A DNA stretch of 64,000 bases from JAVVPO01 sp036655715 (GTDB taxonomy: Bacteria; Bacillota; Clostridia; Lachnospirales; Cellulosilyticaceae). Where the stretch lies: positions 19,457-83,456 of the forward strand of contig JAVVPO010000003.1 of the NCBI GenBank assembly GCA_036655715.1, read 5' to 3'. Shown one piece after another: positions 17,397 to 26,660 of the stretch. Below the pieces are notes generated by a model that had not been told where the DNA came from, made no database searches, and saw only the letters and a program-made list of their open reading frames with translations. The position numbers and the translations under genes are program-made. Position 1 is the stretch's first letter. Each line of letters opens with the position of its first letter.

Positions 17397-17615
17397 TTAT
17401 TTAGAACGCCAAATAATTCGTCCTTTGGTTAAATCATATGGAGAAAGAGCTACAGTTACTTTATCACCCGGTAATACACGGATAAAATTCATACGAAGTT
17501 TACCAGAGATGTGACCAAGAACTACATGTCCGCCCTCAATCTCTACTTTAAACGTCGCATTAGGTAACTTTTCTATAACTGTTCCCTCTACTTCGATAAC
17601 ATCGTCTTTTGCCAA
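17397..17615 (-). CDS. infA: translation initiation factor IF-1
   Basis: 72 residues, single S1/OB fold: IEVEGTVIEKLPNATFKVE, VLGHISGKLRMNFIRVLPGD and SPYDLTKGRI. It binds the ribosomal A site during initiation. GGAGG precedes the ATG. Confidence 0.98.
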   Translation of the reverse strand: MAKDDVIEVEGTVIEKLPNATFKVEIEGGHVVLGHISGKLRMNFIRVLPGDKVTVALSPYDLTKGRIIWRSK

Positions 17616-17628
17616 GTTACAAACCTCC

Positions 17629-17910
17629 TCATTTAATAGAAGTCTTATTTAGATATTCATCAATCTCTTTTCTAATATCGCTATCAGAGAGATGTGAACC
17701 TTCTATAATTTTTTGCTGTATTCCTTGTAAGGTTGTGTTAGTTGGTTGAATATGTTTCTTCTTTTTTAACTTAGGGGATTCTACTTTGCGTAGATCTCCA
17801 TCTATTAAATGAACATATTCCTCTTCTATACTTATCACTACAAATGGTCTATTTTTATCTCTACCACATTTTGAAAAAACTAATTGTCCTAATGAAAATC
17901 TTTCGCTCAT
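17629..17910 (-). CDS. KOW-domain RNA-binding protein (L14e-like)
   Basis: 93 residues. The N-terminal half, RFSLGQLVFSKCGRDKNRPF then VHLIDGDLRKVESPK-K-KK, is the KOW fold found in clostridial proteins annotated as ribosomal L14E/L6E/L27E-like; the C-terminal half is an acidic/helical tail. Its ATG overlaps the map stop codon by one base, so it is made together with methionine aminopeptidase. A ribosome-associated role is likely from fold and position but unproven. Confidence 0.85.
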   Translation of the reverse strand: MSERFSLGQLVFSKCGRDKNRPFVVISIEEEYVHLIDGDLRKVESPKLKKKKHIQPTNTTLQGIQQKIIEGSHLSDSDIRKEIDEYLNKTSIK

Positions 17911-18677
17911 TATCTCACCTCATCATTTCTTCTGAGAGTAAGGATTAGCGGCTCATCTTCAGTAATTACGATTGTATTTTCATAGTGAGCAGATGGCATT
18001 CCATCTCTAGTTACGAATGTCCAATCATCATCTAAGCATTTGACTTGCCAAGTTCCCATGTTAATCATAGGTTCTATAGCTAGTGCCATACCTTTTTGTA
18101 GCTTAACACCTCTAATAGGAGTTTTGCGATTTGGTATTTGTGGATCTTCGTGTAACTCTTTACCGATACCATGACCTACCAAATCTCTTACTACGCCAAA
18201 ACCATGACTCTCTGCATACTCACCTATAGCAGCAGATACCTGTCCTAGATGATTGCCTGCTTTCGCATATTTTAATCCTTCAAAGAAACTTTGCTTTGTA
18301 ACTTCAATCAACTTTAAAACATCAGGTGACACATCTCCGACTGGATAAGTCCTAGCAGCGTCAGCATGATATCCTTTATAGTATACCCCAAGGTCAATAC
18401 TAACTATGTCACCTTGTTTGATCTTTCTGGTACCCGGTATGCCATGAACAACTTCTTCATTTATAGAAATGCAAGCTGATCCTGGATATCCATGATACCC
18501 TTTAAAGGAAGGAATAGCCTTTTGACTTCTGATATACTCTTCTGCTATTGCATCAAGCTCTTTAGTCGTTATTCCTGCTTTTACATGTTCTGCTACCAGT
18601 TCATGAGTTTCTATCAGTATCTGTGCTGCTTCTTGCATTAACCTTATTTCCTCGTCGGATTTAATGTGAATTGGCAT
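17910..18677 (-). CDS. map: type I methionine aminopeptidase
   Basis: 255 residues. The pita-bread metal ligands are all visible: two aspartates in SIDLGVYYKGYHADAART, the histidine of LVGHGIGKELHEDP, and glutamates in AIEPMINMG and HYENTIVI. It removes the N-terminal methionine from nascent proteins. One base separates it from adk and it overlaps the KOW gene by one base. Confidence 0.97.
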   Translation of the reverse strand: MPIHIKSDEEIRLMQEAAQILIETHELVAEHVKAGITTKELDAIAEEYIRSQKAIPSFKGYHGYPGSACISINEEVVHGIPGTRKIKQGDIVSIDLGVYYKGYHADAARTYPVGDVSPDVLKLIEVTKQSFFEGLKYAKAGNHLGQVSAAIGEYAESHGFGVVRDLVGHGIGKELHEDPQIPNRKTPIRGVKLQKGMALAIEPMINMGTWQVKCLDDDWTFVTRDGMPSAHYENTIVITEDEPLILTLRRNDEVR

Positions 18678-18678
18678 T

Positions 18679-19326
18679 TTAGTTCACTCCTAATGCTTTC
18701 TTTACCCTTGCACGAACATCCTCAACGGCACCAACACCGTCTATCTCGAGTACCTTACCTTGCTTCTCATAGAAAGCAATTAATGGTTTTGTTTGTGCAT
18801 GATAAACTTCTAATCTTTTCTTAACTGTTTCTGCCTTATCATCTTCTCTTTGAATAAGAGAATCACTACATAGATCACAGTTACCTGCTACTTTTTCTAT
18901 CTTGTGTAAACGATGATATGAAGCGCCACAACTTGGGCACACAGTTCTTCCAGCCATACGTTCGATTATCACTTCATCAGGTACTTCCACATCTAATACA
19001 TGTTCAATTGGCATTCCTAATTCACTTAGCATTATATCTAATGCCTCGGCTTGTGGAATAGTTCGTGGGAATCCATCAAGAATCATCCCAGTTTTACAAT
19101 CATCTTGTGTAAGTCTATCCTTTACAAGTTCAATTACAAGTTCATCAGGAACTAAATGCCCCTCATCCATGTATCTTTTGGCTTGTTGACCTAGTTGTGT
19201 GTTATTAGAGATATGTTCTCTAAAGATATTACCTGTTGAGATAGTCGGAATGTTGTATAACTTCATAAGCATTTCTGCTTGTGTTCCTTTACCTGCACCT
19301 GGCGCACCTAATAGTATTAATCTCAT
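18679..19326 (-). CDS. adk: adenylate kinase, zinc-LID form
   Basis: 215 residues. P-loop GAPGAGKGT (7-15), DGFPRT (84-89), and a LID domain with C130, C133, C150, C153 as a structural zinc site, the form usual in Gram-positives. It interconverts AMP, ADP and ATP. Located between secY and map as in the classic spc operon extension. Confidence 0.98.
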   Translation of the reverse strand: MRLILLGAPGAGKGTQAEMLMKLYNIPTISTGNIFREHISNNTQLGQQAKRYMDEGHLVPDELVIELVKDRLTQDDCKTGMILDGFPRTIPQAEALDIMLSELGMPIEHVLDVEVPDEVIIERMAGRTVCPSCGASYHRLHKIEKVAGNCDLCSDSLIQREDDKAETVKKRLEVYHAQTKPLIAFYEKQGKVLEIDGVGAVEDVRARVKKALGVN

Positions 19327-19341
19327 TTTTGGCCTCCTAGA

Positions 19342-20598
19342 TTATAGAAATCCTTTATAATGTCGCATTAACATTTGTGATTCTAATTGCTTAATAGTCT
19401 CTAAAGCTACACCAACAACAATAAGCATTGATGTTCCTCCGAATGCAAGTTGCATATCAAAGACTGCTGAAAGTACTAAAGGTGATAAAGCTAGAACCGC
19501 AAGGAAGATAGCTCCCATTAATGTTATATGCGTTGCTACTTTTGATAAGTAGTCTGATGTTGGTTTACCAGGTCTAATACCTGGGATAAATCCTCCACCT
19601 TTTTTCATGTTTGATGCTATATCCATTGGATTAAATGCAATAGTTGAGTAGAAAAATGCAAATGCAAAGATAAGAATTACATATAGTATCGCACCAAATG
19701 GTGTAGTCCATCTTAAATTTTCTATTATTGTCATCCATCCCTCACTAGGGGTTTTAACAAAGAGATTGGTAATGATCTCAGGAAACTGAATCAGTGACAT
19801 AGAGAAGATTACTGGTAATACCCCTGCTAGGTTGACTTTAATAGGAATGTTTTGAGATTGACCGCCGTATACTTTACGTCCTGCTGTACGTTTTGCATAT
19901 TGTACTGCGATTCTTCTTTCTCCTAATGACATGAATACTGTAAATCCAATTATTACTACGAAGAGTAATATTAATATAACTGCTTTTAGGTAATTATCAT
20001 ATGATAATAGGCTTATTGCTCCTTGTGGAAGTGCAGATACGATATTGATGAAGATAATAAGTGAAATCCCATTTCCTACACCTTTTTGTGTAATCTGTTC
20101 ACCAATCCACATTACTAGCATTGAACCTGCTATGAAGGATATTAACGCAACGATAAATATCCATGCATTTTGTTCAACGAGTACTCCACTTCTATATAAC
20201 ATAAGCGTTGTTGCACTTGCTTGAAGTGTTGCAATAGTTAATGTTAAATATCTTGTGAGCTTGTTGATTTTTTTCTTTCCTTCTTCGCCTTCTTTTGAAA
20301 GTTCTTCTAGTCGTGTAATGGCGATAGTTAAAAGTTGTATGATGATTGATGATGTGATGTAAGGCCCTACACCAAAGGCAAATAATGCCATGGAACTAAA
20401 GGCCCCACCTGTTATGATGTTCATTAATGCTAATACATTATTTGAACCGTCACCCATCATCTGTGAGATAGCTTCTGGATTAACACCTGGAACAGGTATA
20501 TGTGCACCAATTCTAATAAGTGCCATCATCCAGAGGGTAAATATCATCTTTTTTCGCAGTTCTGGTACTCTCCATGCATTTCTAAGAGTTTTAAACAA
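19342..20598 (-). CDS. secY: preprotein translocase subunit SecY
   Basis: 418 residues with ten predicted transmembrane helices; plug/first loop region IPVPGVNPEA, GVGPYITSSIIIQLL, GISLIIFINI, and the cytoplasmic loop RRIAVQYAKRT and PTSDYL. Central channel of the Sec translocon in the cytoplasmic membrane. Its partner SecE is encoded at 47.3-47.5 kb. The start lies one base after the rplO stop. Confidence 0.98.
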   Translation of the reverse strand: MFKTLRNAWRVPELRKKMIFTLWMMALIRIGAHIPVPGVNPEAISQMMGDGSNNVLALMNIITGGAFSSMALFAFGVGPYITSSIIIQLLTIAITRLEELSKEGEEGKKKINKLTRYLTLTIATLQASATTLMLYRSGVLVEQNAWIFIVALISFIAGSMLVMWIGEQITQKGVGNGISLIIFINIVSALPQGAISLLSYDNYLKAVILILLFVVIIGFTVFMSLGERRIAVQYAKRTAGRKVYGGQSQNIPIKVNLAGVLPVIFSMSLIQFPEIITNLFVKTPSEGWMTIIENLRWTTPFGAILYVILIFAFAFFYSTIAFNPMDIASNMKKGGGFIPGIRPGKPTSDYLSKVATHITLMGAIFLAVLALSPLVLSAVFDMQLAFGGTSMLIVVGVALETIKQLESQMLMRHYKGFL

Positions 20599-20599
20599 C

Positions 20600-21040
20600 C
20601 TACATCACCTCTGCTTTTCCACCCACAGCTTCAATTTTTTCTATAGCTCCTTGGCTAAATGCATTAGCTTGAACTGTTAATTTCTTAGTAAGTTCACCTT
20701 TAGCAAGGATTTTAACTCCATCTCTAGGATTTTTGATAATCCCAGCTTGGATCATTGATTCAACAGATACTACTGCACCTTCTTCGAAACGATTTAATAG
20801 CTCTACATTGATTCCAACGATTTCTAAGCTGTTACGGTTAGTGAATCCACGTTTAGGAAGTCTTCTGTATAATGGCATTTGACCACCTTCAAAACCTGGT
20901 CTAACTCCACCACCACTTCTAGCTTTTTGTCCTTTGTGTCCTCTTCCCGCTGTTTTACCGTTTCCAGATCCATGACCTCTACCAACGCGGAAACTACCTC
21001 TTTTTGAACCTTCTGCTGGTCTTAGTTGACTTAAATTCAT
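20600..21040 (-). CDS. rplO: 50S ribosomal protein L15
   Basis: 146 residues: glycine/arginine-rich N-terminal arm (RVGRGHGSGNGKTAGRGHKG), RRLPKRGFTNRN and a C-terminal VEAVGGK. Between rpmD and secY. GGAGG precedes the ATG. Confidence 0.98.
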   Translation of the reverse strand: MNLSQLRPAEGSKRGSFRVGRGHGSGNGKTAGRGHKGQKARSGGGVRPGFEGGQMPLYRRLPKRGFTNRNSLEIVGINVELLNRFEEGAVVSVESMIQAGIIKNPRDGVKILAKGELTKKLTVQANAFSQGAIEKIEAVGGKAEVM

Positions 21041-21073
21041 GTCTTGGCACCTCCTTCTGATCTGAATTGTTTA

Positions 21074-21259
21074 TTATTCGTTAATTTCTTCTACTTTTAC
21101 TAAGTGCTTAACGCTATGAATCATACCACGGATAGCCGCGTTATCTTCATGTAGGTTTGAGCTGTTTATTTTTCTTAATCCGAGCGCCTCGATAGTTTTT
21201 CTATGCTTTGGAATAGCTCCGATTGTGGATTTTACTAAAGTTATGTTTAATTTAGCCAC
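21074..21259 (-). CDS. rpmD: 50S ribosomal protein L30
   Basis: 61 residues with the L30 core LVKSTIGAIPKHRKTIEALGL and GMIHSVKHLV. Between rpsE and rplO, 14 bases after rpsE. Confidence 0.97.
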   Translation of the reverse strand: MAKLNITLVKSTIGAIPKHRKTIEALGLRKINSSNLHEDNAAIRGMIHSVKHLVKVEEINE

Positions 21260-21272
21260 TTGAACCTTCCTC

Positions 21273-21785
21273 CTATCCTAGAAGATCTTCTACAGTTTTC
21301 CCACGAAGTTTCGCAACTTGTGCAGGAGTTTTAAGTGTAGCAAGACCTTCGATTGTCGCATGAACTACGTTTTTCTTGTTGTTTGAACCTAAAGATTTAG
21401 TTCTGATGTTACGGATACCTGCAAGTTCAAGTACAGCACGAGCTGGACCTCCTGCGATAACTCCAGTACCTTCTTTAGCTGGTTTTAGAAGTACTCTCGC
21501 GCTTCCAAATTCTCCAACGAATTCGTGGTAAATGCTATCTGCGTTATTTTTCTCAATAAAGATAAGGTTTTTCTTAGCATCTTCGATTCCTTTTTTAATT
21601 GCATCAGGAATTTCCATTGCTTTTCCTAAACCTACACCTACGTGTCCGTTACCGTCTCCAACTACTACTAAAGCAGAGAAACGGAATGTACGACCACCTT
21701 TTACAACTTTAGTTACACGTTTAATTGTAACAACTTTTTCTTTAAGATCTAAAGTTTTATGATCTATTAATTGTCTTCTAGCCAC
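21273..21785 (-). CDS. rpsE: 30S ribosomal protein S5
   Basis: 170 residues. The N-terminal loop contains VTKVVKGGRTFRFSALVVVG, where spectinomycin-resistance changes occur in other species; residues look wild type. GNGHVGVGLGKAMEIPDAI and the C-terminal domain are intact. Confidence 0.98.
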   Translation of the reverse strand: MARRQLIDHKTLDLKEKVVTIKRVTKVVKGGRTFRFSALVVVGDGNGHVGVGLGKAMEIPDAIKKGIEDAKKNLIFIEKNNADSIYHEFVGEFGSARVLLKPAKEGTGVIAGGPARAVLELAGIRNIRTKSLGSNNKKNVVHATIEGLATLKTPAQVAKLRGKTVEDLLG

Positions 21786-21803
21786 CGATTGTTCCCTCCT
21801 TTA

Positions 21804-22166
21804 CTAGAATTGTAAGCCAGCTTCACGAGCTGCTTCTGCTAACGCTGCTACTCTACCATGGTATAAGAATCCACCACGGTCGAATACTACTACTTCGATA
21901 CCTTTAGCAAGAGCTTTTTTAGCAATTGCAGTACCAACAACTTGTGCTGCTTCGATATTAGAACCTACTTTAAGTTCAGCTTTAATATCTTTTTCAACAG
22001 TTGATGCAGCTACTAATGTGATACCTTTAATATCATCTATAATTTGAGCATAAATATGCTGTTCACTTCTGAAAACAGCAAGTCTTGGTCTTTCAGCTGT
22101 TCCGTGGAATTTATTACGAATTCTTTTATGCTTTTGAACACGGATTTTACTGCGTGATTGTTTCAT
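21804..22166 (-). CDS. rplR: 50S ribosomal protein L18
   Basis: 120 residues: GTAERPRLAVFRSEQHIYAQIIDD and the C-terminal FDRGGFLYHGRVAALAEAAREAGL typical of L18, which binds 5S rRNA with L5. It sits between rplF and rpsE. Confidence 0.98.
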   Translation of the reverse strand: MKQSRSKIRVQKHKRIRNKFHGTAERPRLAVFRSEQHIYAQIIDDIKGITLVAASTVEKDIKAELKVGSNIEAAQVVGTAIAKKALAKGIEVVVFDRGGFLYHGRVAALAEAAREAGLQF

Positions 22167-22185
22167 TTAATTCACCCCTTTGCTA

Positions 22186-22725
22186 TTATTTTTTACCTGT
22201 TTTACCTTCTTTACGTCTGATAACTTCATCAACGTACTTGATCCCTTTACCTTTGTAAGGCTCTGGTGGGCGTTTGAAACGGATTTCTGCTGCGAATTGT
22301 CCAACCTCTTCTTTGCTGATACCAGCAATAGTGATTTTGTTTCCTTCTACTACAGATGAGATCCCTTCAGGATCTTCCATTTCAACAGGGTGAGAATAGC
22401 CTAATGAAAGAACTAATTTTTTTCCTTGTTTTTGTGCTCTGTAACCAACACCATTAATTTCTAACACTTTTGTGAAACCAGTAGTTACACCTTCAATCAT
22501 GTTAGCGATTAATGTTCTTGTTAAGCCATGAAGTGATCTATTTCTTTTTAAATCATTTGGTCTTGAAACTACCATTTGATTTTCTTCAATTGCAATATTC
22601 ATTGCGCTGTCAAATGTTCTTGTTAATGTTCCTTTTGGGCCTGTTACTGTTACTACATTTCCTTGAGAAAGTGTTACAGTTGCTCCAGCTGGAATCTCTA
22701 TTGGTAATCTACCAATACGTGACAT
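22186..22725 (-). CDS. rplF: 50S ribosomal protein L6
   Basis: 179 residues, two homologous domains: RIGRLPIEIP start, GPKGTL, GVGYRAQKQGKKL-L-LGYSHPVE, and the C-terminal PEPYKGKGIKY signature. Follows rpsH by 30 bases. Confidence 0.98.
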   Translation of the reverse strand: MSRIGRLPIEIPAGATVTLSQGNVVTVTGPKGTLTRTFDSAMNIAIEENQMVVSRPNDLKRNRSLHGLTRTLIANMIEGVTTGFTKVLEINGVGYRAQKQGKKLVLSLGYSHPVEMEDPEGISSVVEGNKITIAGISKEEVGQFAAEIRFKRPPEPYKGKGIKYVDEVIRRKEGKTGKK

Positions 22726-22755
22726 GGTCGCACCTCCTTAAACTTTCGCTATTTA

Positions 22756-23157
22756 TTACCAAATAAATGCAATAACTTCTCCACCAACATTTTGCTTTCT
22801 AGCTTCTTTGTCAGTGATAACACCTTTGTTTGTTGAGATTATTGCTGTTCCAAGTCCACCTAAAACTTTTGGTAAGTTTTCTGTATCTGCATATACACGA
22901 AGACCTGGCTTAGAAATTCTTTTGATTCCTGAGATAACTTTTTCGTTTTTATCTTTACCGTATTTTAATGTAACACGGATATTTTCTTGGATTCCATCTT
23001 GTACTACATTGAACCCCTTGATATAACCTTCATTTAATAAGATTTCAGAAATAGCTCTTTTCATCTTTGATGATGGGATTTCCACCACATCATGCTTAGC
23101 TGTATTAGCGTTTCTAATTCTTGTTAACATATCTGCAATTGGATCGCTCATTGTCAT
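22756..23157 (-). CDS. rpsH: 30S ribosomal protein S8
   Basis: 133 residues. Starts TMSDPIADMLTRIRNAN; the C-terminal GLGTAIISTNKGVITDKEAR and GGEVIAFIW are diagnostic. The ATG at 23157 is preferred because GGAGGT lies eight bases upstream. In many bacteria S8 is the autogenous repressor of the spc operon; no obvious site was picked out here. Confidence 0.98.
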   Translation of the reverse strand: MTMSDPIADMLTRIRNANTAKHDVVEIPSSKMKRAISEILLNEGYIKGFNVVQDGIQENIRVTLKYGKDKNEKVISGIKRISKPGLRVYADTENLPKVLGGLGTAIISTNKGVITDKEARKQNVGGEVIAFIW

Positions 23158-23180
23158 TATAATTTACCTCCTTTCTGGTA

Positions 23181-23366
23181 TTACCAGCTTGCTTTTCTAA
23201 CGCCTGGAATTTGGCCTTTGTATGCTAATTCTCTAAAGCAAATACGACAGATACCAAATTTTCTAATGTAAGCATGTGGACGTCCGCAAATACGACATCT
23301 GCTGTACTCTTGTGTTGAAAACTTAGCAGGTCTTTGTTGCTTTATTTTCATAGATTTTTTTGCCAT
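23181..23366 (-). CDS. rpsZ: 30S ribosomal protein S14, zinc (type Z) form
   Basis: 61 residues, the short zinc form: C24, C27, C40, C43 in SRCRICGRPH and GICRICFRELA. Ends PGVRKASW. Between rplE and rpsH. Zinc-independent paralogues, where present in a genome, are longer and located elsewhere. Confidence 0.97.
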   Translation of the reverse strand: MAKKSMKIKQQRPAKFSTQEYSRCRICGRPHAYIRKFGICRICFRELAYKGQIPGVRKASW

Positions 23367-23378
23367 GGGTTACCCTCC

Positions 23379-23918
23379 TTATTTTTGGAATGGCATACCG
23401 AATTGTACTAACAGCTCACGAGCTTCTTCATCTGACTCTGCTGTTGTTACAACGATGATGTCCATACCACGAACTTTATCGATTTTATCATATTCGATCT
23501 CTGGGAAGATGATTTGTTCTTTGATACCTAATGCATAGTTTCCACGGCCATCAAATGCTGTTGCACTTACTCCACGGAAGTCACGTACACGTGGAAGAGC
23601 GATGTTTACTAAACGATCAAGGAACTCATACATTTTCTCACCACGAAGAGTTACTTTACAACCAATTGGCATACCTTCACGAAGTTTGAAAGCAGCTACT
23701 GATTTTTTAGCTTTAGTAGTCACTGGTTTTTGTCCAGAAATCTTTTCCATATCACTAATTGCATTTTCTAATACTTTCGCATTATCCTTTGCTTCACCAA
23801 CACCCATGTTAATTACGATTTTTTCAATCTTTGGTGCTTGTAATTTGTTTTTATAGCTGAATTTTTCTACCATAGAGTCCACAATTTGTTCTCTATAAAT
23901 ATCTTTTAATCTACTCAT
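23379..23918 (-). CDS. rplE: 50S ribosomal protein L5
   Basis: 179 residues: IEKIVINMGVGEA, AFKLREGMPIGCKVTLRG, LPRVRDFRG and the terminal LLVQFGMPF. A 5S rRNA binder of the central protuberance. Between rplX and rpsZ. Confidence 0.98.
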   Translation of the reverse strand: MSRLKDIYREQIVDSMVEKFSYKNKLQAPKIEKIVINMGVGEAKDNAKVLENAISDMEKISGQKPVTTKAKKSVAAFKLREGMPIGCKVTLRGEKMYEFLDRLVNIALPRVRDFRGVSATAFDGRGNYALGIKEQIIFPEIEYDKIDKVRGMDIIVVTTAESDEEARELLVQFGMPFQK

Positions 23919-23944
23919 AGTCTAACTATACCTCCTTTCGCAAA

Positions 23945-24262
23945 TTAGTCGATTACGATGCGCTCGCCTTTTACGATTGCTACACGAACTTTTTTGTTGT
24001 CTTTTGTTTCTACACCTAAACGTACTGGAGTACCATTATGTGAATACATTACATTAGACATGTGAATCGGTGCTTCTCTTTCGATTAGTCCACCTTGTCC
24101 TGCTGCGTTTGGTTTTTGGTGTTTTGTAATCATGTTCACACCATCAACGATAACACGGCCTTTTTTACGGTCAATGAAAGTAACATTACCTTCTTTTCCC
24201 TTGTCTTTTCCAGCCATTACTATAACTCTGTCGCCTTTTTTTAACTTAGTTTTCACAGTCAC
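23945..24262 (-). CDS. rplX: 50S ribosomal protein L24
   Basis: 105 residues with the KOW motif KKGDRVIVMAGKDKGKEGNV and the NMITKHQKPN segment. Assembly initiator of the large subunit. Six bases after rplN. Confidence 0.98.
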   Translation of the reverse strand: MTVKTKLKKGDRVIVMAGKDKGKEGNVTFIDRKKGRVIVDGVNMITKHQKPNAAGQGGLIEREAPIHMSNVMYSHNGTPVRLGVETKDNKKVRVAIVKGERIVID

Positions 24263-24268
24263 ACCTCC

Positions 24269-24637
24269 TTATAGAACTTCTGGAGCAAGTGATAAGATTT
24301 TTGTGTATTTCTTTTCTCTTAATTCTCTTGCTACTGGTCCAAAAATACGAGTTCCTCTTGGGTTTTTATCTTCTTTGATGATTACAGCTGCATTTTCATC
24401 GAATCTGATGTATGAACCATCAGCTCTTCTGATTTCCTTTACAGTACGTACTATAACGGCTTTTACTACATCACCTTTTTTTACAACGCCACCTGGTGTT
24501 GCATCTTTAACAGTTGCTACGATAACGTCACCAACGCTACCGTATCTTCTAGTAGAGCCACCTAATACGCGGATACAAAGAATTTCTTTAGCTCCTGTAT
24601 TATCTGCCACTCTTAATCTACTTTCTTGTTGGATCAT
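24269..24637 (-). CDS. rplN: 50S ribosomal protein L14
   Basis: 122 residues, universal length. MIQQESRLRVADNTGAKE at the start, GDVVKAVIVRT, and the terminal KILSLAPEVL are family hallmarks. Between rpsQ and rplX. Confidence 0.98.
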   Translation of the reverse strand: MIQQESRLRVADNTGAKEILCIRVLGGSTRRYGSVGDVIVATVKDATPGGVVKKGDVVKAVIVRTVKEIRRADGSYIRFDENAAVIIKEDKNPRGTRIFGPVARELREKKYTKILSLAPEVL

Positions 24638-24665
24638 GAGAGTGCCCTCCTTTCGAGATTAATAA

Positions 24666-24923
24666 CTATTTTGCTTTTTCTATTATTTCAACAAGTCTAA
24701 AACGTTTAGACTTTGATAAAGGTCTAGTTTCCATTACCTTTACACGGTCACCAATTTGACACTCATTATTTTCATCATGAGCATGTAATTTGTAAGTCTT
24801 TTTGATGATTTTTCCGTAAAGAGGATGTTTTACGTTGTTTACTACTGCAACAGTGATAGTTTTATCCATCTTGTTACTAACTACGTTTCCGATTAAAGTT
24901 TTACGCATATTTCTTTCTGCCAC
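24666..24923 (-). CDS. rpsQ: 30S ribosomal protein S17
   Basis: 85 residues, OB fold: KTLIGNVVSNKMDKTITVAV, HPLYGKIIKKTYKLHAHDE, and VMETRPLSKSKRFRLVEI. Between rpmC and rplN. Confidence 0.98.
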   Translation of the reverse strand: MAERNMRKTLIGNVVSNKMDKTITVAVVNNVKHPLYGKIIKKTYKLHAHDENNECQIGDRVKVMETRPLSKSKRFRLVEIIEKAK

Positions 24924-24941
24924 GATTTTTCCTCCTCCCTA

Positions 24942-25145
24942 TTACACTGTAGCTTTTTGTGTAATAATTGTTTGAATACGTGCAATATTTCTTCTTACTT
25001 CTTTGATTCTTGCTGTATTATCTAATTGATTAGTAGCGTTTTGAAATCTTAAGTTAAAAAGTTCTTTTTTAGCACTTACTAATTCAATGTTTAATTCATC
25101 AGCTGATTTTACTCTTAATTCTTCTAAGAATACTTTAGTTTTCAC
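24942..25145 (-). CDS. rpmC: 50S ribosomal protein L29
   Basis: 67 residues from the GTG at 25145, chosen because AGGTGA lies five bases upstream; a GTG three codons earlier overlaps that site. Helical hairpin protein with VSAKKELFNLRFQNATNQL and IKEVRRNIARI. The start lies inside the rplP 3' end, an 11-base overlap implying coupled translation. Confidence 0.93.
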   Translation of the reverse strand: MKTKVFLEELRVKSADELNIELVSAKKELFNLRFQNATNQLDNTARIKEVRRNIARIQTIITQKATV

Positions 25146-25575
25146 TACAATCACCTGCCATTTCTTGTTCAGCGCGAGACACTATCTTACACTTAATTGG
25201 TAATTTATGAACTGCAAGTCTTAGCGCTTCTCTAGCTACTTCTTCTGCAACTCCTGATAATTCGAACATAACTCTTCCTGGCTTAACTACCGCTACCCAA
25301 TACTCAAGTGAACCTTTACCAGAACCCATGCGAGTTTCTGCTGGCTTAGCTGTTACAGGCTTATCTGGGAAAATCTTAATCCAAACTTTACCACCACGTT
25401 TGATATAACGAGTCATAGCAATACGAGCTGATTCTATTTGATTTGACTTAATCCAGCCTGGCTCCATAGCAACAATACCGAATTCACCATAAGTGATTTT
25501 ATTTCCACGGGTAGCTTGCCCTTTCATACGTCCACGGAATTGTTTACGACGTTTTACTCTTTTAGGCATTAACAT
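25135..25575 (-). CDS. rplP: 50S ribosomal protein L16
   Basis: 146 residues: MLMPKRVKRRKQFRGRMKG start, GSGKGSLEYWVAVVKPGRV and EALRLAVHKLPIK. It sits near the peptidyl transferase centre. The ATG overlaps the rpsC stop codon by one base. Confidence 0.98.
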   Translation of the reverse strand: MLMPKRVKRRKQFRGRMKGQATRGNKITYGEFGIVAMEPGWIKSNQIESARIAMTRYIKRGGKVWIKIFPDKPVTAKPAETRMGSGKGSLEYWVAVVKPGRVMFELSGVAEEVAREALRLAVHKLPIKCKIVSRAEQEMAGDCSEN

Positions 25576-26234
25576 TAGTTATCGCTCCCTTCCTTTTTAG
25601 CTTTTTGAGGAAGTACTTCTCCTTTGTAGATCCATACTTTTGCTCCAATTTTTCCATATGTTGTATCTGCTTCTGCAAATCCGTATTCAATATCTGCTCT
25701 TAATGTTTGAAGTGGAATAGTACCCTCTGAGTATGTCTCAGTACGTGCCATCTCAGCTCCGCCTAAACGACCTGAACATTGAACTTTAATACCTTTTGCT
25801 CCAGCTTTCATTGCTTTACCCATAACTTGTTTCATAGCACGACGGAATGATACACGGTTCTCTAATTGAAGTGCAACATTCTCTGATACTAATTGAGCAC
25901 TAGCTTCTGGACGTTTTACTTCTACGATGTTGATTGACACTTTTGATGTTGTCATTTTTTCAACTTCTTTACGAAGTGCATCGATTGAAGATCCACCTTT
26001 ACCAATTACGATTCCTGGTTTACATGTATAAACGTGGAGTCTAATGCGTTTTGACATTCTTTCGATCTCGATCTTTTCAATGCCTGCACTGTATAATTTT
26101 TTCTTGATGAATTTTCTTATTGTATTATCTTCTACTAGGAAGTTAGCGAATTCTGTTTTATCAGCATACCATCTTGAATCCCAGTCTTTGATAACTCCTA
26201 CTCTTAATCCATGTGGATTTACTTTTTGGCCCAT
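25575..26234 (-). CDS. rpsC: 30S ribosomal protein S3
   Basis: 219 residues. KH domain with VIGKGGSSIDALRKEVEK, and the C-terminal domain GRLGGAEMARTE and GKIGAKVWIYKGE. Part of the mRNA entry channel. Overlaps rplP by one base and follows rplV by ten. Confidence 0.98.
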   Translation of the reverse strand: MGQKVNPHGLRVGVIKDWDSRWYADKTEFANFLVEDNTIRKFIKKKLYSAGIEKIEIERMSKRIRLHVYTCKPGIVIGKGGSSIDALRKEVEKMTTSKVSINIVEVKRPEASAQLVSENVALQLENRVSFRRAMKQVMGKAMKAGAKGIKVQCSGRLGGAEMARTETYSEGTIPLQTLRADIEYGFAEADTTYGKIGAKVWIYKGEVLPQKAKKEGSDN

Positions 26235-26244
26235 AACCTACCTC

Positions 26245-26631
26245 CTATCTCTCGTTTAGTACCACTGTAACGTGGCTTGTTTGTTTTAAGATTTTGTAAG
26301 CACGGCCTTGAGCACGAGGACGAATTCTTTTAAGTGTTGGTCCTTGTGTTGCATAAGCTTCATCAATGTATAGTTTGCTTACATCCATTCCATTGTTATG
26401 CTCTGCATTTGCAATTGCAGATTTAACTACCTTTTCAATTACGTCCGCTGCGTATCTTGGTGTGTATGCTAATATAGCTAATGCTGTATTTACATCTTTA
26501 CCTTTGATTTGATCAAGTACAATTTTTGCTTTAGTAGTTGATAAACGTGCGTAAGTTACTTTTGCGAATGGTCTTGGATCTTTATTAGCATTTCTTTCTC
26601 TTTTAATCTGGGATCTATGTCCTTTTGCCAT
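26245..26631 (-). CDS. rplV: 50S ribosomal protein L22
   Basis: 128 residues, slightly longer than the 110 typical of Proteobacteria because of an N-terminal basic extension (AKGHRSQIKRERNANK) seen in related Clostridia. The tunnel-lining hairpin region PTLKRIRPRAQGRAYKI is intact with no macrolide-resistance-like insertion. Confidence 0.98.
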   Translation of the reverse strand: MAKGHRSQIKRERNANKDPRPFAKVTYARLSTTKAKIVLDQIKGKDVNTALAILAYTPRYAADVIEKVVKSAIANAEHNNGMDVSKLYIDEAYATQGPTLKRIRPRAQGRAYKILKQTSHVTVVLNER

Positions 26632-26660
26632 TGCTAAGACCTCCTTTCGTTAATTGATTA